A stretch of 64,000 nucleotides of DNA, taken from positions 119,130 through 183,129 of the forward strand of contig NZXG01000038.1 in assembly GCA_002701845.1 (NCBI GenBank), read 5' to 3'. This DNA comes from Pseudomonadales bacterium (GTDB lineage: Bacteria > Pseudomonadota > Gammaproteobacteria > Pseudomonadales > Ketobacteraceae). The notes beneath the pieces were generated by a model. The model worked only from the letters and a program-made list of their open reading frames with translations. It made no database searches and was not told where the DNA came from. The position numbers were made by a program, and so were the translations under genes. Positions 15,380 to 23,667 of this stretch are shown here, one piece after another. Numbering within the stretch: the stretch's first letter is position 1; each line of letters begins with the position of its first letter.

Positions 15380-16673
15380 CAATATCGCCATCGTCGGCAG
15401 TGGCATCAGCGGACTCACCAGTGCCTATCTGCTGCAGTCCCGTTACAACGTGACCCTGTTCGAGGAACAGGATTATCTGGGTGGACATACCAACACTGAA
15501 ATGATCACCATGGATGGCAAGGTTTATCCGGTAAACACGGGCTTTATCGTATTTAACGACTGGACCTATCCCAATTTTATTCGTCTGATGCAGCATCTGG
15601 GAGTCGCCACTGAGGCGTCCGACATGAGTTTCAGTGTGCGCTGTGACCGCTCGGGCCTGGAATACAACGGTGCCAATCTGAACCGGCTGTTCTGCCAGCG
15701 CAAGAACCTTGTCAATCTGCGTTTCTGGCGCATGATCAAAGACATCATGCGATTCAACCAGGAAGCCACCACCGCCTACCGCCAGGGCGATCTGGATTCC
15801 GGTGTCACCCTGGGCGAATACCTGCGCCAGAACGATTACAGCAGTGAATTTTCCCGCTATTACATCATTCCCATGGGTGCCGCCATCTGGTCTGCCTCAG
15901 AAGCGGACATGATGCAGTTTCCGGCGGCGTTCTTCGTCCGTTTCTTTCATCATCATGGCCTGCTTTCCATTGATGACCGGCCCCAGTGGCGGGTGATATC
16001 CGGTGGCTCGCACAGTTACGTCAAGGCGATGCACCATCGCCTGCGGGGTGCTGTTCACGCCAACCGCGCCATCCGCAGCATCGTGCGCCATGAGGACGGT
16101 GTCACGTTGGTGGACCAGACCGGCGCGCAATGGCAATTCGACGCGGTGGTGCTGGCCTGCCACAGTGATCAGGCCCTGAGTATGCTGGCGGCCCCCAGCG
16201 CCGACGAGCAAGCCGTACTGGGGGCCATTCCCTACCAGGAAAACAGCGTGGTGCTGCACACCGACACCCGCCTGCTACCGCGCAACCGGCTGGGGTGGGC
16301 CGCCTGGAATTATCGCATTCCTGTGCAGGCCGGGCAGCCGGTGACTGTGACCTATAATATGAATATATTGCAGAACTTCACCGGACCCACCACCTTCTGC
16401 GTCAGCCTCAATCAAGACGCTGATATCAACCCCGATAAAATTTTGCGGCGCTTCCGCTACAGCCACCCCGGTTTCACGCTGAAGGGCATGGATGCGCAAC
16501 AGCGCTTTTCCGAAATCAATGGCCGGCACCGGACTTATTTCTGCGGCGCCTATTGGCTTAACGGTTTCCATGAGGACGGGGTCAACAGTGCCATCCGGGT
16601 GGCCCGGTCCCTGGACGTCAACTTTGATGATGTGGTACCCCCATGCACAGCGCAATCTATCAAGGCGTCATAA
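15369..16673 (+). CDS. NAD/FAD-binding oxidoreductase, COG2907 type
   Basis: A 434-residue flavoprotein. The Rossmann fingerprint IAIVGSGISGLTSAYLL begins at residue 6, followed by a GG doublet in EQDYLGGHTNT typical of amine-oxidase-like flavoenzymes. The protein closes with HRTYFCGAYWLNGFHEDGVNSAIRVA, the second FAD-contact motif. ATG 15369 lies inside the end of the SDR gene, and its own end overlaps DUF1365 by 31 bp. COG2907 proteins are nearly always encoded with DUF1365 and a Cfa-like methyltransferase. In alphaproteobacteria genes of this group have been tied to membrane fatty acid modification, including furan fatty acids. The exact reaction here is not known. Confidence 0.85.
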   Translation: MNLNNIAIVGSGISGLTSAYLLQSRYNVTLFEEQDYLGGHTNTEMITMDGKVYPVNTGFIVFNDWTYPNFIRLMQHLGVATEASDMSFSVRCDRSGLEYNGANLNRLFCQRKNLVNLRFWRMIKDIMRFNQEATTAYRQGDLDSGVTLGEYLRQNDYSSEFSRYYIIPMGAAIWSASEADMMQFPAAFFVRFFHHHGLLSIDDRPQWRVISGGSHSYVKAMHHRLRGAVHANRAIRSIVRHEDGVTLVDQTGAQWQFDAVVLACHSDQALSMLAAPSADEQAVLGAIPYQENSVVLHTDTRLLPRNRLGWAAWNYRIPVQAGQPVTVTYNMNILQNFTGPTTFCVSLNQDADINPDKILRRFRYSHPGFTLKGMDAQQRFSEINGRHRTYFCGAYWLNGFHEDGVNSAIRVARSLDVNFDDVVPPCTAQSIKAS

Positions 16674-17395
16674 ATCACCGCCGCAATGACGCGGTGCAGC
16701 ACCAGTTCCAGTACCCTATTTTCATGGTGTACCTGGATCTGGATGAGCAGGAAGAATTTTTCCGGCTCTCCCCCTGGTGGTCGCGGGAACGCTTTAACTG
16801 GGCCAGCTTCCGACGCCGGGACTATCTGCAGCCACAGCAGACGGACTTAAAACAGGCGGTGGCGGACGAGATTCTGCGCCAGACCGGGGAACATTTTCGT
16901 GGCCAGGTGCGGGTGTTGAGCCATTTTCGTTATCTGGGCATCGGCTTCAACCCGGCCACCTTCTATTTCTGCTTCGCGGACGGTGAGTTGCGCTACCTGG
17001 TGACGGAGGTTACCAATACCCCCTGGCTGGAGCGACACTGTTACGTCCTGAAATTTGCTGCCGGTGCCGACGCGCAACAATTCGTGACCCGCAAGCAGTT
17101 TCACGTCTCGCCGTTTCTGCCCATGGACATGGAATACCACTGGAAAATCCATGCCCCGGGGGAGCAACTGAATCTGTATATTTCCAACTATCAGGATCAG
17201 CAAATGGTATTCAGTGCCGGGCTGCGGCTGCAACGGCTGCCGGCCACCGCCCGTAATCTGAATCGCACGCTGCTGCAGTTTCCAATGGAAAGCCTGAAAA
17301 CCATTACCGGTATTTACTGGCAAGCCCTGCGCCTGAAGCTGAAAGGGGCGGAATTTTATCAGCACTCGAAACCTGTTGAGGACCAATCCCTATGA
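16643..17395 (+). CDS. DUF1365 family protein
   Basis: A 250-residue protein of the DUF1365 family (PF07103). It shows the family landmarks IYQGVINHRRNDAVQHQFQY at the N-terminus, FRYLGIGFNPATFYFCF near residue 100, VTNTPWLERHCYVL, and KQFHVSPFLPMDMEYHW near residue 155. No membrane helices or signal peptide are seen. Biochemical function is undetermined. The family almost always sits between a COG2907 flavoprotein and a Cfa-like methyltransferase, exactly as here. The start is 31 bp inside the previous gene, and the stop overlaps the next start as ATGA. Confidence 0.88.
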   Translation: MHSAIYQGVINHRRNDAVQHQFQYPIFMVYLDLDEQEEFFRLSPWWSRERFNWASFRRRDYLQPQQTDLKQAVADEILRQTGEHFRGQVRVLSHFRYLGIGFNPATFYFCFADGELRYLVTEVTNTPWLERHCYVLKFAAGADAQQFVTRKQFHVSPFLPMDMEYHWKIHAPGEQLNLYISNYQDQQMVFSAGLRLQRLPATARNLNRTLLQFPMESLKTITGIYWQALRLKLKGAEFYQHSKPVEDQSL

Positions 17396-18657
17396 CCAGT
17401 TCCAGTATTACAAAAAATGTTCCGCTGAAAGGCACGCAGAAGCTCTGCAAAAGTCTGTTGATCAAGGCCCTGTCACGAGCCCGGCACGGGTCCCTGACCA
17501 TCCGTGACCGCGAGGGTGAGTTCACCATCCGTGGCCGCCAAAACCCCGCTGCCGTCAGTGCTCAAATTACCGTGCGGGATCCCTCTGCCTATGTGGATAT
17601 GATGCTGGGGGGTACCATTGGTGCCGGTGAAGCCTACATGAGCGGTGACTGGGAATCCCCCAACACCACCGACGTGATTCGCTTTATGAGCCTGAACCTG
17701 GCGGCCGTGGAGCAGGTGGATACCGGCCTCGCCCTGCTGTCAAAGCCGGCGCATCTGGCCTACCACCTGAAAAATCGCAACACCGAGAAAGGAGCTCGCC
17801 GCAACATCGCGGCCCATTACGACCTGGGCAACGAGATGTTCCAGTTGTTTCTGGACCCCAGCATGATGTATTCCGCGGCCGTGTTCCCCCACCCCGATGC
17901 CAGCCTGGAGGAAGGCTCCCGCCACAAACTGGAGCGCATTTGTCAAAAACTGGCGTTGCAGCCCGATGATCATCTGGTGGAGATCGGCACCGGCTGGGGC
18001 GGCATGGCCATTCATGCCGCCAAGCACCATGGCTGTCGGGTAACCACCACTACCATTTCCCGGCAACAGCATGATTTCGCCCGCGAACGCATTCGCGAAG
18101 CCGGCCTGGAACATCGTATCACCCTGCTGCAGGAGGACTACCGGAACCTGCAGGGTCGCTACGACAAGCTGGTATCCATCGAAATGATCGAGGCGGTAGG
18201 CCACCAGTACTATCCCGACTACTTCCGCACTCTGGGGCGGTTGCTCAAAGACGACGGCCTGGGGCTGATCCAGGCCATTACCATTGACGACAAACGCTAC
18301 GAAAAGGCCAAGAACAATATTGACTGGATCCAGCGCTATATCTTCCCCGGCGCCTGTCTGCCGTCGCTGAAGGCACTGCTGGAACACAGCAGCCGCTACA
18401 GCGATCTGGAACTCAGACACCTGGAGGATATCACTCCCCATTATGCCCGTACCCTGAAACTGTGGCGGGAGAACTTCATGAGTGCAAGGGATCAGGTACG
18501 GGCCCTGGGCTACAACGACGAATTCATCCGCATGTGGGATTATTACTTCTGTTACTGTGAAGGCGGCTTCGCGGAACGGGTGATCGGTGACGTGCAACTG
18601 TTGTTCAGCAAGCCGTTGTACCGGGGGGAAGCGCCCCTCGGCCAGCTAGAGAGGTGA
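17392..18657 (+). CDS. Cyclopropane-fatty-acyl-phospholipid synthase family methyltransferase
   Basis: A 421-residue SAM-dependent methyltransferase of the Cfa/mycolic acid family (PF02353). It acts on unsaturated acyl chains of membrane phospholipids. The SAM-binding motif is LVEIGTGWGGMAIHAAK near residue 200. Family motifs YDLGNEMFQLFLDPSMMYSAA, SIEMIEAVGHQYYPDYF and the late YYFCYCEGGFAERVIGDVQLLFSKP are all present, so the enzyme looks intact. A cyclopropane synthase or a UfaM-type methylase of furan fatty acid synthesis are both possible. The neighbouring COG2907 flavoprotein and DUF1365 favour a specialised role over housekeeping Cfa. The start overlaps the DUF1365 stop by 4 bp. Confidence 0.85.
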   Translation: MTSSSITKNVPLKGTQKLCKSLLIKALSRARHGSLTIRDREGEFTIRGRQNPAAVSAQITVRDPSAYVDMMLGGTIGAGEAYMSGDWESPNTTDVIRFMSLNLAAVEQVDTGLALLSKPAHLAYHLKNRNTEKGARRNIAAHYDLGNEMFQLFLDPSMMYSAAVFPHPDASLEEGSRHKLERICQKLALQPDDHLVEIGTGWGGMAIHAAKHHGCRVTTTTISRQQHDFARERIREAGLEHRITLLQEDYRNLQGRYDKLVSIEMIEAVGHQYYPDYFRTLGRLLKDDGLGLIQAITIDDKRYEKAKNNIDWIQRYIFPGACLPSLKALLEHSSRYSDLELRHLEDITPHYARTLKLWRENFMSARDQVRALGYNDEFIRMWDYYFCYCEGGFAERVIGDVQLLFSKPLYRGEAPLGQLER

Positions 18658-18662
18658 CCCGT

Positions 18663-19409
18663 ATGTGCAAGCAGATTCTCAGTGGCCTGCTGCTGGTGTT
18701 GGTTGCCATCGGTACCCGGGCCGGCGCCAACGGCGAGGTCACCGGTTATGCCTATGATGTGGAGCAGGATAAACTGCGCTACCTGGAAGCCTACGACCGG
18801 GTGTACGATGCCCAGGGCCGATTGCAACAGGCAACCGTGACCTATCTGAGCCCCGGTGAACGCACTCTGGCCACTAAAAAACTGGAGTACGCTCACCCCT
18901 ATGCACCGAATGTCAGCTTTACCAATAAGGCGGCGGGCTACGCTGAAAGCGTGCGCTGGCTGGCTGATGGCCGGGTGGAAGTGGGCCACAGCCAGGACGC
19001 TGGGCCCTGGCAGAAAAAAGTGCTGGAGGTAAAGGAGCCGGTGGTGGCCGATGCCGGGTTTGACACCTATTTGCAGGATCACATCGCGGCTCTGCAACAA
19101 GGGGAGCGGCTCACCTTCCAGTTTTTGAACCCGGCACGGCTGGACTGGTTTCGGTTCCAGGCCAGAAAGATTGCCGCTACCCAATCCACCATCAAAATCG
19201 AAGTGGCCCCCGCCAGCCAGTTGTTACGCTGGCTGGTGGAACCCATTTTGTTGACCTACCAGCTCCCCACCACCGAGCAGGAGCGGCCGCGCCTGTTGCA
19301 CTACAACGGGCTTACCAATATGAGCCTGGATGGTGAAAACACCCTGGTAGCCAATATTTATTATGAATACGAAGAATCCGAAACCGGACACATTGTGTAC
19401 CTGTTTTGA
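18663..19409 (+). CDS. Exported protein of unknown function in the light cluster
   Basis: A 248-residue protein with a cleavable signal peptide (about 1-25, hydrophobic core LSGLLLVLVAIG). No family is recognised. The mature part is rich in Tyr and charged residues, and no catalytic motif or Cys pair is obvious after the signal peptide. The N-terminal part (GYAYDVEQDKLRYLEAY) looks beta-rich. ATG 18663 has GAGAGG at 18649-18654 and is preferred over a GTG at 18654 that overlaps the methyltransferase stop. As the last gene before the photoreceptor gene it probably belongs to the same operon and would act in the periplasm, perhaps on the same lipids. That role is an inference from position only. 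Confidence 0.7.
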   Translation: MCKQILSGLLLVLVAIGTRAGANGEVTGYAYDVEQDKLRYLEAYDRVYDAQGRLQQATVTYLSPGERTLATKKLEYAHPYAPNVSFTNKAAGYAESVRWLADGRVEVGHSQDAGPWQKKVLEVKEPVVADAGFDTYLQDHIAALQQGERLTFQFLNPARLDWFRFQARKIAATQSTIKIEVAPASQLLRWLVEPILLTYQLPTTEQERPRLLHYNGLTNMSLDGENTLVANIYYEYEESETGHIVYLF

Positions 19410-19420
19410 AACGTTACAAT
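19393..19420 (+). promoter_or_regulatory. Possible own promoter of the MerR photoreceptor gene
   Basis: TTGTGT (19393-19398), a 16-bp spacer and TACAAT (19415-19420) precede the gene, overlapping the end of the previous one. No TAGACAA repeats are seen here, so the regulator may be made independently of its target operon. Confidence 0.35.
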
Positions 19421-19448
19421 AGCCATTAGCAACTTGAGGGCCAGCAAA

Positions 19449-20357
19449 GTGCATACCATTCAGTCCGTGGCGGAAAAAACCGGCTTGACTCCGGATGTGA
19501 TCCGAATTTGGGAACGCCGCTATAATGTTGTCTCCCCCGAACGAACGCCTTCCAACCAACGGCTTTATACGGATGCGGATATTGAACGCCTGAACCTGTT
19601 GCGCCGGGTGACCGAAAAAGGACGTCGCATCAGTGCCATTGCCAGCCTCAGTACCGAAGAGCTGCGCGAGATAACAGGCACCCCGGCCTCCGGCATCCCG
19701 GTTAACCGGCCGTTGTCCAAAGCGGATCTGGATCTGGAAAAAGCCCGCAATGATGCCATCTCCGCCATCATCGAACTCAACCCCATCAAGCTGGAACGGG
19801 TGCTGGAAGAGGCCTTCGTCAGCCTGGGATCGGTGGGATTCATGATGAAATTCATTGACCCACTGATGGAACAGGTGGGCAATCTCTGGCGCAGCGGTGC
19901 GGTACGCACCTGTCAGGAGCATTTCTCCAGCGCCCACGTGCGATCATTCCTGGGCCGCTATATGCTGGAAGCCAACATGGACCCCAAGGGGCCCCGGGTG
20001 ATCATCGCCACCCTGTCCGGGCAGTTCCATGAATTGGGGGCCACCATGTCGGCGGTGGTGGCGGCGCAGGGTGGCTGGAATGTCATTTATCTGGGGGCCA
20101 ACGTGCCGCTGGAGGAAATTCTGTTTACCGCCGATTGCAAGGAGGCCAAAGCCATCGCCGTGAGCCTGGGTTACCCGGAGGATGACCCCAAAATCCCCAT
20201 TATGTTGGAGCAATTGGGTTATGGCGTGCCGGATTTGTGCCGGGTGCTGGTGGGCGGCAGCGGCGCCGCGCGCTATCGCGGTTTGCTGGCCCGCATCGGC
20301 GCGCTGGAAATGACTTCACTGGAAACATTATCCAAGACGCTTGACAGTATTCGCTGA
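19449..20357 (+). CDS. Cobalamin-binding MerR-family light-responsive regulator (CarH/LitR type)
   Basis: A 302-residue transcription factor. Residues 1-70 are a MerR helix-turn-helix (TIQSVAEKTGLTPDVIRIWERRYNVV). Residues about 95-175 form the four-helix B12-capping domain, and residues about 180-300 a Rossmann-like B12-binding domain. The adenosylcobalamin-sensing signature W-x9-EH is complete in NLWRSGAVRTCQEH. The lower axial His is in GQFHELG, which fits xxHxxG, but a Gln replaces the usual Glu/Asp two residues before the His. CarH/LitR proteins repress in the dark as AdoB12 tetramers and fall apart when light breaks the Co-C bond. GTG 19449 has GAGGG 8 bp upstream and is preferred over a TTG at 19434. 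The likely target is the operon at 12198-19409. Confidence 0.85.
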   Translation: MHTIQSVAEKTGLTPDVIRIWERRYNVVSPERTPSNQRLYTDADIERLNLLRRVTEKGRRISAIASLSTEELREITGTPASGIPVNRPLSKADLDLEKARNDAISAIIELNPIKLERVLEEAFVSLGSVGFMMKFIDPLMEQVGNLWRSGAVRTCQEHFSSAHVRSFLGRYMLEANMDPKGPRVIIATLSGQFHELGATMSAVVAAQGGWNVIYLGANVPLEEILFTADCKEAKAIAVSLGYPEDDPKIPIMLEQLGYGVPDLCRVLVGGSGAARYRGLLARIGALEMTSLETLSKTLDSIR

Positions 20358-20384
20358 AGCTTACAACTTTGCACGTCGACTTAC

Positions 20385-20401
20385 GGGCGGTAAATCCGCC
20401 C
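20385..20401 (+). other. GC-rich hairpin between the MerR gene and lon
   Basis: GGGCGG (20385-20390), TAAAT, CCGCCC (20396-20401). No T run follows, so it is at best a weak terminator or pause. Confidence 0.4.
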
Positions 20402-20407
20402 CTCCCT

Positions 20408-20436
20408 CTTGAAATCCCACCCGCTGCACGCATATA
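20408..20436 (+). promoter_or_regulatory. Candidate sigma-32 (heat-shock) promoter of the Lon-type gene
   Basis: CCCTCTTGAAA ends in CTTGAA (20408-20413), a close fit to the sigma-32 -35 element. ACGCATATA (20428-20436) partly matches the CCCCATNTA -10 element at a suitable distance. Lon genes are commonly heat-shock regulated. Confidence 0.45.
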
Positions 20437-20477
20437 GGTAACAATTCTCACGTAATCAAACGACGGGTGGTTCGCTG

Positions 20478-22874
20478 GTGGCAAGAGACGAACAGGAAAA
20501 TCCGGATATCATCGAAGTAACCGAGGAGCAACTGGAGCGGGGGCTGGCACTGCCGGATTCTTCCCTGCCCGAGCGCCTGTACGTGATCCCCATTTCCAAC
20601 AAACCGTTTTTCCCGGCCCAGGTGCAACCCATTGTGGTGGACGAAGAGCCCTGGCTTTCCACCATCGAGCGGGTGGTAAAAACCCAGCATCGCTGCCTGG
20701 CTCTGTGTTTTGCGCCGGAACCGGACGACGGCATGTTGCTCACCGATCGCTTTGAACGCATGGGCTGCGTGGTGCGCATCCACAATGTGGTGCGGGATGA
20801 CGGCAAAATCCAGTTTATCGCCCAGGGCATTCGCCGTCCCTGGGTGCACCAGTGGCTGCACAAATCCCCGCCGTTACTGGCCGGCGTCACCTACCCGCAG
20901 CCGCGGGAGGAGGACGCCCAGGAGGTCAAGGCCTATGGCATCGCCATCATTGATTCCATCAAGGAACTGGTGTCCATCAACCCACTTTACACTGAGGAGT
21001 TGCGGGACTATCTCAATCGTTTCAGTCCCAATGATGCCTCCCCCCTCACCGACTTCGCCGCCGGCCTGACCACCGCCGAGCCGGAGGACCTGCAGGAAGT
21101 ACTGGACGCCGTGCCGCTGCTCAAGCGCATGGAAAAAGTGCTGTTGTTATTGAAAAAAGAGTTGGAAGTGGCGCGCCTGCATCTGCAAATCAACAAGCAG
21201 GTGAACGCCCGACTGGAAGAACACCAGCGCAATTTCTTCCTGCGGGAACAATTGAAGGTCATTCAGAAAGAGCTGGGTATCAGCAAGGATGACCGGGAAA
21301 GCGATGTGGATGAGTTCCGCGCCCGGCTGGAAAAGCTGACGGTGCCCAAAGCAGCGCAGAAGAAAATCGACGAGGAACTGAATAAGCTTTCCATGCTGGA
21401 AACCGGTTCCCCGGAATACGCCGTTACCCGCAACTATCTGGAATGGGCCACCGCGGTGCCCTGGGGTGTCAGTTCCGACGACAATCTGGACATCGACCAC
21501 GCCCGCCAGGTGCTTGACGAGCATCATGATGGGTTGGCGGATGTCAAAGACCGGATTCTGGAATTCCTGGCGGTGGGTGCCTACCGGGGTAAAATCAGTG
21601 GCTCCATCGTGTTACTGGTGGGCCCGCCCGGGGTGGGTAAAACCTCCATCGGCAAATCCATCGCCGAGGCCCTGGGCCGCAAATTTTATCGTTTCAGCCT
21701 GGGTGGCATGCGCGACGAAGCCGAGATCAAAGGCCATCGCCGGACCTATATCGGCGCCATGCCCGGCAAACTGGTGCAGGCATTGAAGGATGTGGAAGTC
21801 TCCAACCCGGTGATCATGCTGGACGAGATTGACAAGATTGGTGCCTCTTATCAGGGGGATCCGGCATCTGCGCTGCTGGAGGTGCTGGACCCCGAGCAGA
21901 ACCGGGAATTTCTCGACCACTACCTGGATCTGCGGCTGGATCTCTCTAACGTATTGTTTGTGTGCACCGCCAATCAGGTGGACAGCATTCCCGGGCCCCT
22001 GCTGGACCGTATGGACATGATCCGTCTGGCCGGTTATATCACTGACGAGAAGCTGGCTATCGCCCGCAATCATCTGTGGCCCAAATGCCTGCAGCGGGCC
22101 GGGGTGGCGAAATCCAAACTGAAGATTTCCAAGCCGGCCCTGCGTAATATCGTGGAAGGCTACGCCCGGGAAGCGGGTGTGCGCACCCTGGAAAAAACCC
22201 TGAACAAGATTGTCCGCAAGGCCGTGGTCAAGCTGCTGAAAGAGCCCAAGCTCAGTATCAGCATTACCCCTGCCAATCTGGAGGAATACCTGGGCCCGCC
22301 CCTGTTCCGGGATGAAAAGAACATTTACGGCGTGGGGGTGGTCACCGGCCTGGCGTGGACCGCCATGGGTGGCGCCACTTTGCCCATTGAGGCCACCCGG
22401 GTGCATCAGCGCAATGCCGGACTGAAGGTCACCGGCCAGCTGGGGGATGTGATGAAGGAATCCGCCGAACTGGCTTACAGTTACGTGGCGGCCCATATTC
22501 CTGAATATGGCGGTTCTGACAGCTTCTTTGACAAAGCCTTTATCCATTTGCACGTGCCGGAGGGCGCCACCCCCAAGGACGGCCCCAGCGCCGGTGTTAC
22601 CATGACCACCGCCCTCATTTCCCTGGCCTGCAACCAGCGACCCCGGCGGCCCCTGGCCATGACCGGGGAGATCACCCTGACCGGCCAGGTGCTGGCAGTG
22701 GGCGGGATTCGGGAGAAGGTAATCGCCGCCCGGCGCCAGAAAATCAAGGAACTGGTACTGCCCGCCGCCAACCAGAGGGACTATGACGAGTTGCCTGATT
22801 ATTTGAAGAAAGGCCTTAAGGTGCATTTCGCGGAACACTACCAGGACGTTTACCAGGCGGTGTTTGGGAAATAA
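20478..22874 (+). CDS. lon: ATP-dependent Lon-type protease
   Basis: A 798-residue AAA+ serine protease that unfolds and degrades damaged and specific regulatory proteins in the cytosol. The N-terminal substrate domain (about 30-230) is followed by a coiled region, then the ATPase with Walker A LLVGPPGVGKTS (near 380) and Walker B IMLDEIDKIG. The C-terminal protease domain carries the catalytic Ser in DGPSAGVTMTTAL (about residue 704) and a downstream Lys in REKVIAARR. The start is GTG 20478. It may be a second Lon paralog (as AsrA in Pseudomonas) rather than the canonical lon, because the usual clpX neighbour is absent. That point is inference. A heat-shock-like promoter lies upstream. Confidence 0.9.
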   Translation: MARDEQENPDIIEVTEEQLERGLALPDSSLPERLYVIPISNKPFFPAQVQPIVVDEEPWLSTIERVVKTQHRCLALCFAPEPDDGMLLTDRFERMGCVVRIHNVVRDDGKIQFIAQGIRRPWVHQWLHKSPPLLAGVTYPQPREEDAQEVKAYGIAIIDSIKELVSINPLYTEELRDYLNRFSPNDASPLTDFAAGLTTAEPEDLQEVLDAVPLLKRMEKVLLLLKKELEVARLHLQINKQVNARLEEHQRNFFLREQLKVIQKELGISKDDRESDVDEFRARLEKLTVPKAAQKKIDEELNKLSMLETGSPEYAVTRNYLEWATAVPWGVSSDDNLDIDHARQVLDEHHDGLADVKDRILEFLAVGAYRGKISGSIVLLVGPPGVGKTSIGKSIAEALGRKFYRFSLGGMRDEAEIKGHRRTYIGAMPGKLVQALKDVEVSNPVIMLDEIDKIGASYQGDPASALLEVLDPEQNREFLDHYLDLRLDLSNVLFVCTANQVDSIPGPLLDRMDMIRLAGYITDEKLAIARNHLWPKCLQRAGVAKSKLKISKPALRNIVEGYAREAGVRTLEKTLNKIVRKAVVKLLKEPKLSISITPANLEEYLGPPLFRDEKNIYGVGVVTGLAWTAMGGATLPIEATRVHQRNAGLKVTGQLGDVMKESAELAYSYVAAHIPEYGGSDSFFDKAFIHLHVPEGATPKDGPSAGVTMTTALISLACNQRPRRPLAMTGEITLTGQVLAVGGIREKVIAARRQKIKELVLPAANQRDYDELPDYLKKGLKVHFAEHYQDVYQAVFGK

Positions 22875-22929
22875 TTGTTTATACTTTCCCCCTTCTCGGC
22901 CATCGACACTGGAGCACAGCATCCTTATT

Positions 22930-22963
22930 ATTGCCTGACTGGGAAATTATAGGATTAGGCAAT
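22930..22963 (+). promoter_or_regulatory. Leader hairpin overlapping the ribosome binding region of can
   Basis: ATTGCCT (22930-22936) can pair with AGGCAAT (22957-22963), a 7-bp stem with a 20-nt loop. The AGG in the right arm is the best candidate Shine-Dalgarno for the ATG at 22968, so pairing would hide it. TATACT at 22880-22885 is a possible -10 box for this gene. Confidence 0.35.
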
Positions 22964-22967
22964 TATC

Positions 22968-23612
22968 ATGCATAAACTGCAAACGCTGCTGGACAACAAC
23001 ACCAAGTGGTCAGACAAAATCAGGGAGCAGGACCCTGCTTTCTTTGAGCGGCTATCCAAGGCGCAAAGCCCGGAATATCTGTGGATCGGCTGCTCCGACA
23101 GCCGGGTGCCGGCGAACCAGATCGTAGGATTGTTGCCCGGTGAAATTTTCGTCCACCGCAATATTGCCAATCTGGTGGTGCACACCGATTTTAACTGCAT
23201 GTCGGTGATCGAATTTTCCGTAAAGGTACTGAAGGTCAAGCACATTATTGTCTGTGGCCACTACGGTTGCGGTGGCGTCAAGGCCGCCCTGGAAAACACT
23301 TCACACGGCTTGATCGATAACTGGCTCTACAGCATCCGCAGCCTGTACAGCCACAACAAGAAAAAACTCGATTTGCTGGAATCCGAAGAGGACAGGCACA
23401 ATCGATTGTGCGAACTGAACGTACGCCAGCAGGTACGCAACGTGGCTCACTCCCATGTGGTACAGGAAGCCTGGACCCAGGGCCAGGATCTGACGGTGCA
23501 TGGTTGGATCTACAGTCTCAGGGACGGTTTGCTCAACGATCTGGGGATTGACCTGCATTCCCCTGAGGATCTGGCGGAAGCCTTCCGCCTGGTTGGCGAC
23601 CAGGTGGAGTAA
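22968..23612 (+). CDS. can: Beta-class carbonic anhydrase
   Basis: A zinc enzyme of 214 residues that interconverts CO2 and bicarbonate, supplying bicarbonate for carboxylation reactions in the cytosol. The zinc ligands and active-site dyad are visible as WIGCSDSRVPAN (Cys, Asp-Arg) and VCGHYGCGGVKAAL (His and Cys). Length and sequence fit the E. coli Can type. It follows lon by about 90 bp with its own candidate -10 box, so co-transcription is doubtful. PEP carboxylase, a bicarbonate user, is encoded elsewhere in the window. Confidence 0.95.
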   Translation: MHKLQTLLDNNTKWSDKIREQDPAFFERLSKAQSPEYLWIGCSDSRVPANQIVGLLPGEIFVHRNIANLVVHTDFNCMSVIEFSVKVLKVKHIIVCGHYGCGGVKAALENTSHGLIDNWLYSIRSLYSHNKKKLDLLESEEDRHNRLCELNVRQQVRNVAHSHVVQEAWTQGQDLTVHGWIYSLRDGLLNDLGIDLHSPEDLAEAFRLVGDQVE

Positions 23613-23627
23613 GCGCTACATGGACAT

Positions 23628-23648
23628 GGGCGCCGCCGCGCGGCGCCC
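23628..23648. terminator. Perfect GC hairpin between convergent can and porin genes
   Basis: GGGCGCCGC (23628-23636), CGC loop, GCGGCGCCC (23640-23648). It lies between two convergent stop codons. T runs are absent on both sides, so it is a bidirectional terminator-like structure of uncertain efficiency. Confidence 0.5.
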
Positions 23649-23667
23649 GAACCGCAGTATCGTAAAA

